Source: Halomonas urumqiensis (GTDB taxonomy: Bacteria; Pseudomonadota; Gammaproteobacteria; Pseudomonadales; Halomonadaceae). Taken from it: DNA of 64,000 bases. Shown here one piece after another: positions 61,439 through 64,000 of this stretch. Within the stretch, counting starts at the first letter, position 1; each line of letters begins with the position of its first letter. Location: the NCBI RefSeq assembly GCF_003028575.1, contig NZ_PYUD01000001.1:124001-188000 (forward strand), read 5' to 3'. The position numbers and the translations under genes were made by a program. Below the pieces are notes generated by a model. That model saw only the letters and a program-made list of their open reading frames with translations. It searched no databases and was not told the DNA's origin.

Positions 61439-64000
61439 GGGGTCGACGCCCGGCTGGCCTGTAGAGTGCGAGTCAGTAGCGCGCGAAGGGCGGCAGGCCG
61501 AACGGGTTTCAGCAGCAACTGGTAGCCGGCTCGCTTGACCTCTTCGGCGACTTCTTCGGTGCGGTCGGCGGTGATCACGATGCCAGGCACTGCACCGTTC
61601 AGTCGTTCGGCCAGCGCGTCTAGCGCCATCAGGCCGGTGACTTCGTTGTCCAGGTGGTAGTCGGCGAGTATCGCGTCGGGGTCGCCGTCGAGGTGGCGCA
61701 TCACCGACTTCGCGCCGCCGATGGTAGTCGCGGTGAACACTTCGCAGCCCCAGCCCGACAACATCGCTTTCATGCCTTCCAGTATCAGTGTCTCATTGTC
61801 GATGCACAGGATACGCGTCCCCGAGAGCTTGTTGCCGACGCGTCGCGGCGATGCGGCATCCTCGGCCTGCTGCGCCTCACTACGCGCCTCTACTACTGGC
61901 ACGCAAACCGAGAACATGGTGCCATGACCCTCCCGTGAGCGAACCTGGATCGGGTGGTCCAGCACTCGGCTCATGCGGTCGGCAATCGAAAGCCCGAGCC
62001 CCAATCCCTTCTCGCTCTCCTTGTGTCGCGAGGCCTGATCGAGGCGGCGGAACTCCTGGAAGATTTCCGCCTGCTTGGATTCGGGAATGCCCGGGCCGCT
62101 GTCCCAGACCTCGATGGTCAAGCGCGCTCCCTGACGCCGACAGCCCAACAGCACGCGGCCCTCCTGGGTGTAGCGAATGGCGTTGGAGAGGAAGTTCTGG
62201 ACGATTCTTCGCAGCATCTGGGCATCACTATCGACCCAGGCGCGGGTCGGCACCACGACGAGGTCCAGGCCACGCTCTTCGGCCATCACCTCGAACTCGG
62301 CACGCAACGGACGGAAGATGTCAGCCAGCGCGAAGTGGCTGCGCCGGGGTGTCAGGGCGCCGGCATCCAGCTTGGAGATGTCGAGCAGCGTGCCCAGAAG
62401 CTCCTCTGCGGCCTGCAGTGAGTTATCGATATGGCCGATGGTGCGTTTCATGTCGCGTGCTTCCATCTCTTGCGACAAGGCCGAGGTGAACAGTCGCGCG
62501 GCATTGAGTGGCTGCAGCAGGTCATGGCTGGCGGCGGCCAGGAAACGGGTCTTGGAGGCGTTGGCATCCTCGGCCAATTGCTTGGCCTGGCGCAGTGCCA
62601 GTTCCGCCTCGGCGCGCACACGGTTTTCCTGGCGTAGCGCGGCGTTGGCTTCGGAGAGCGCCTGGGTACGCTCGCGCACGCGCTCCTCGAGGGTCTCATT
62701 GGTCTCCTTCAATGCCACTTCCGCCAGGCGGCGCTCGGTGATGTCCTGATAGAGCGCGAAGAAACCGAGGATAGAACCGCTGTCACCGAAGTGCGGGGTA
62801 TAGGTCACCAGCATGTAGCGCCGCCCTTCGGGCAGCGTCAACGACACTTCGAAGCTGACTCGTTCACCGTCCAGAGCGCGGGCGATCCAGGGTTCGCGCT
62901 CGCGCGCCATCTCCTCCGAGATCACTTGTTCCACGCGCTTGCCGATCACCGCGTTGCGATCGATGCCGAAGGCCTGTTCATAGGCGCGGTTGGTGAAGAG
63001 GTAGCGGCACTCCTTGTCGAAGTAGGCGATCAGCGCCGGCACGTTGTCGGTATAGATGCGGATATTGTTCTCGGAGCGGATCAGCGCTTCTTCGATTCGC
63101 TTCTGCTGGGTGATGTCCTGGTAGGTGTAGACGAAGCCGCCACCCGGCATCGGGTTGCCCTGCACTTCAAGCACGCTGCCGTCCTGGCGGTAGCGTACAT
63201 AGCGATGCGGCTGGCCCTCGCGGATGTTGTCGAGCAGCAGCTGGACATGCTCCTCGGGGTCTCCCGGACCGTACTCGCCGTTGTGGGCGTTGTAGCGGAA
63301 GATCCGGTCGATGGGGGCGCCGACCCGGATCAGATGGTCAGGGAAGCGGAACAGCTCCAGGTAGCGCTGGTTCCAGACCACCAGGCGCAGGTTCTGGTCG
63401 ACCACGCTGATGCCCTGATTGATGTTCTCGATGGTGGCCTGCAGCAGCGCGCGGTTGAATTCGAGGACCTGGGAAGCCTCGTCGACGATCGAGATGACAT
63501 CCGATATGCCGATGCCGCGTCCCTGCAGTGCCGAGTTGACGACGATCCGCGCCGAGGAGGCCCCCAGCACCGAGGCCAGGAAGCGCTCGGTGAACTGGAT
63601 CACATCGATGGAAGCGCGGGTGCCGTCCTCGAGCGTCGTACCGTTGCGTCGGGCGTAGTCATCGAAGGCGCGATTGACCTGCTGGGCACCCAGGAAACGC
63701 TCGCACAATACCTTGAGATCGCCCACCGTGGTGGCGCCGGTCCAGGGGCGGTTTACCGAGGTCTGGCGAGTTTCGACGCTATCGACGAACAGCGAAGCCT
63801 GGATGCGTTCCACCACGCGTTGCGAGGTGACCTGGGAGACGAAGATGTAGCAGAAAAGATTGACCCCGAGCGACAGCATGACCCCGTGGGTGAAACCGTC
63901 GCCGACATTGAGACCGAACAGCGAGGTGGGAGCCAGCCAGGCGAGCCCCAATGGGCCACCATCGAGCCAGTCGGTGGGCAGCACGCCGGCACCGATCATC
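61435..64000 (-). CDS. crbS: Hybrid sensor kinase, CrbS-like, N-terminus beyond window
   Basis: About 854 residues are visible, and the frame runs off the window end. The first 60 residues look like the last helices of an SLC5 solute:sodium symporter (SLGVNLFCYIFVSQV). A STAC-like linker follows (VERIQASLFVD, then LCERFLGAQQV), then two PAS domains (TIENINQGISVVDQNLRLVV; NIRIYTDNVPALIAYFDKE) and a coiled coil. HisKA follows (FLAAASHDLLQPLNAARLF), then HATPase (GLGLGLSIADRMS) and a receiver with its aspartate in AILADYHLD. This is the CrbS architecture, sensing metabolite uptake and controlling acs through CrbR. The gene is convergent with the regulator and shares its stop. Confidence 0.88.
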   Translation of the reverse strand, partial: MIGAGVLPTDWLDGGPLGLAWLAPTSLFGLNVGDGFTHGVMLSLGVNLFCYIFVSQVTSQRVVERIQASLFVDSVETRQTSVNRPWTGATTVGDLKVLCERFLGAQQVNRAFDDYARRNGTTLEDGTRASIDVIQFTERFLASVLGASSARIVVNSALQGRGIGISDVISIVDEASQVLEFNRALLQATIENINQGISVVDQNLRLVVWNQRYLELFRFPDHLIRVGAPIDRIFRYNAHNGEYGPGDPEEHVQLLLDNIREGQPHRYVRYRQDGSVLEVQGNPMPGGGFVYTYQDITQQKRIEEALIRSENNIRIYTDNVPALIAYFDKECRYLFTNRAYEQAFGIDRNAVIGKRVEQVISEEMAREREPWIARALDGERVSFEVSLTLPEGRRYMLVTYTPHFGDSGSILGFFALYQDITERRLAEVALKETNETLEERVRERTQALSEANAALRQENRVRAEAELALRQAKQLAEDANASKTRFLAAASHDLLQPLNAARLFTSALSQEMEARDMKRTIGHIDNSLQAAEELLGTLLDISKLDAGALTPRRSHFALADIFRPLRAEFEVMAEERGLDLVVVPTRAWVDSDAQMLRRIVQNFLSNAIRYTQEGRVLLGCRRQGARLTIEVWDSGPGIPESKQAEIFQEFRRLDQASRHKESEKGLGLGLSIADRMSRVLDHPIQVRSREGHGTMFSVCVPVVEARSEAQQAEDAASPRRVGNKLSGTRILCIDNETLILEGMKAMLSGWGCEVFTATTIGGAKSVMRHLDGDPDAILADYHLDNEVTGLMALDALAERLNGAVPGIVITADRTEEVAEEVKRAGYQLLLKPVRPAALRALLTRTLQASRASTP

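Overview
This 64 kb window looks like chromosome of a moderately halophilic gammaproteobacterium close to Halomonas and its relatives. The basis is the protein sequences, the fairly high GC content, and a nadA / bepA / tusA-like / perM / bcp / dapA / bamC / MBL / purC gene order that I recall being shared with Pseudomonas aeruginosa (PA1004 to PA1013). I see no rRNA, tRNA, CRISPR array, prophage or insertion sequence.

Layout. Positions 1-11,117 form a stress-type neighbourhood. It holds the end of a Crp/Fnr regulator, three PRC-barrel proteins, two typical and one diverged CsbD-like proteins, an AI-2E-type transporter, a DUF2254 membrane protein, a GlsB/YeaQ-type small membrane protein, and a large KatE-type catalase divergent from a DAO-family FAD oxidoreductase. 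Positions 11,245-20,301 are the conserved housekeeping block (NAD, lysine/peptidoglycan and purine synthesis, outer-membrane assembly and quality control), followed by an OmpR-type response regulator on the minus strand.

Positions 21,130-42,234 are a cell-surface region. A long AT-rich regulatory stretch precedes a 2,762-residue trimeric autotransporter adhesin. Next come a TpgA-like lipoprotein (BamE-like plus OmpA-like domains), a small unknown exported protein, a Sel1/SH3 protein, a LysM-FecR protein, and a CHASE2 sensor histidine kinase that overlaps the FecR gene. A complete chaperone-usher pilus operon (pilin, chaperone, usher, tip adhesin) follows. The cluster can be read as surface adhesins next to a periplasm-sensing kinase; that functional link is inference.

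Positions 42,215-64,000 return to core genes: trmO (with an unusual 24-bp tandem-repeat insertion), a GNAT enzyme, nadC, ampD, aceE-aceF, adk, tsaB-rsmJ, plsB, a ClsB-like cardiolipin synthase, a YecA/UPF0149 protein, sprT, acs, and a LuxR-type response regulator convergent with a hybrid kinase. The last two resemble the CrbS/CrbR acetate-switch system that controls acs. The kinase runs off the window end.

The most interesting non-coding signals are: two copies of a structured intergenic element with compensatory base changes (51,437-51,536 and 56,933-57,017); an inverted heptad resembling BvgA/RcsB-type sites upstream of the adhesin; paired 11-bp palindromes upstream of a PRC-barrel gene; and a minus-strand terminator with a 14-codon reading frame in the 1 kb gap before the adhesin.
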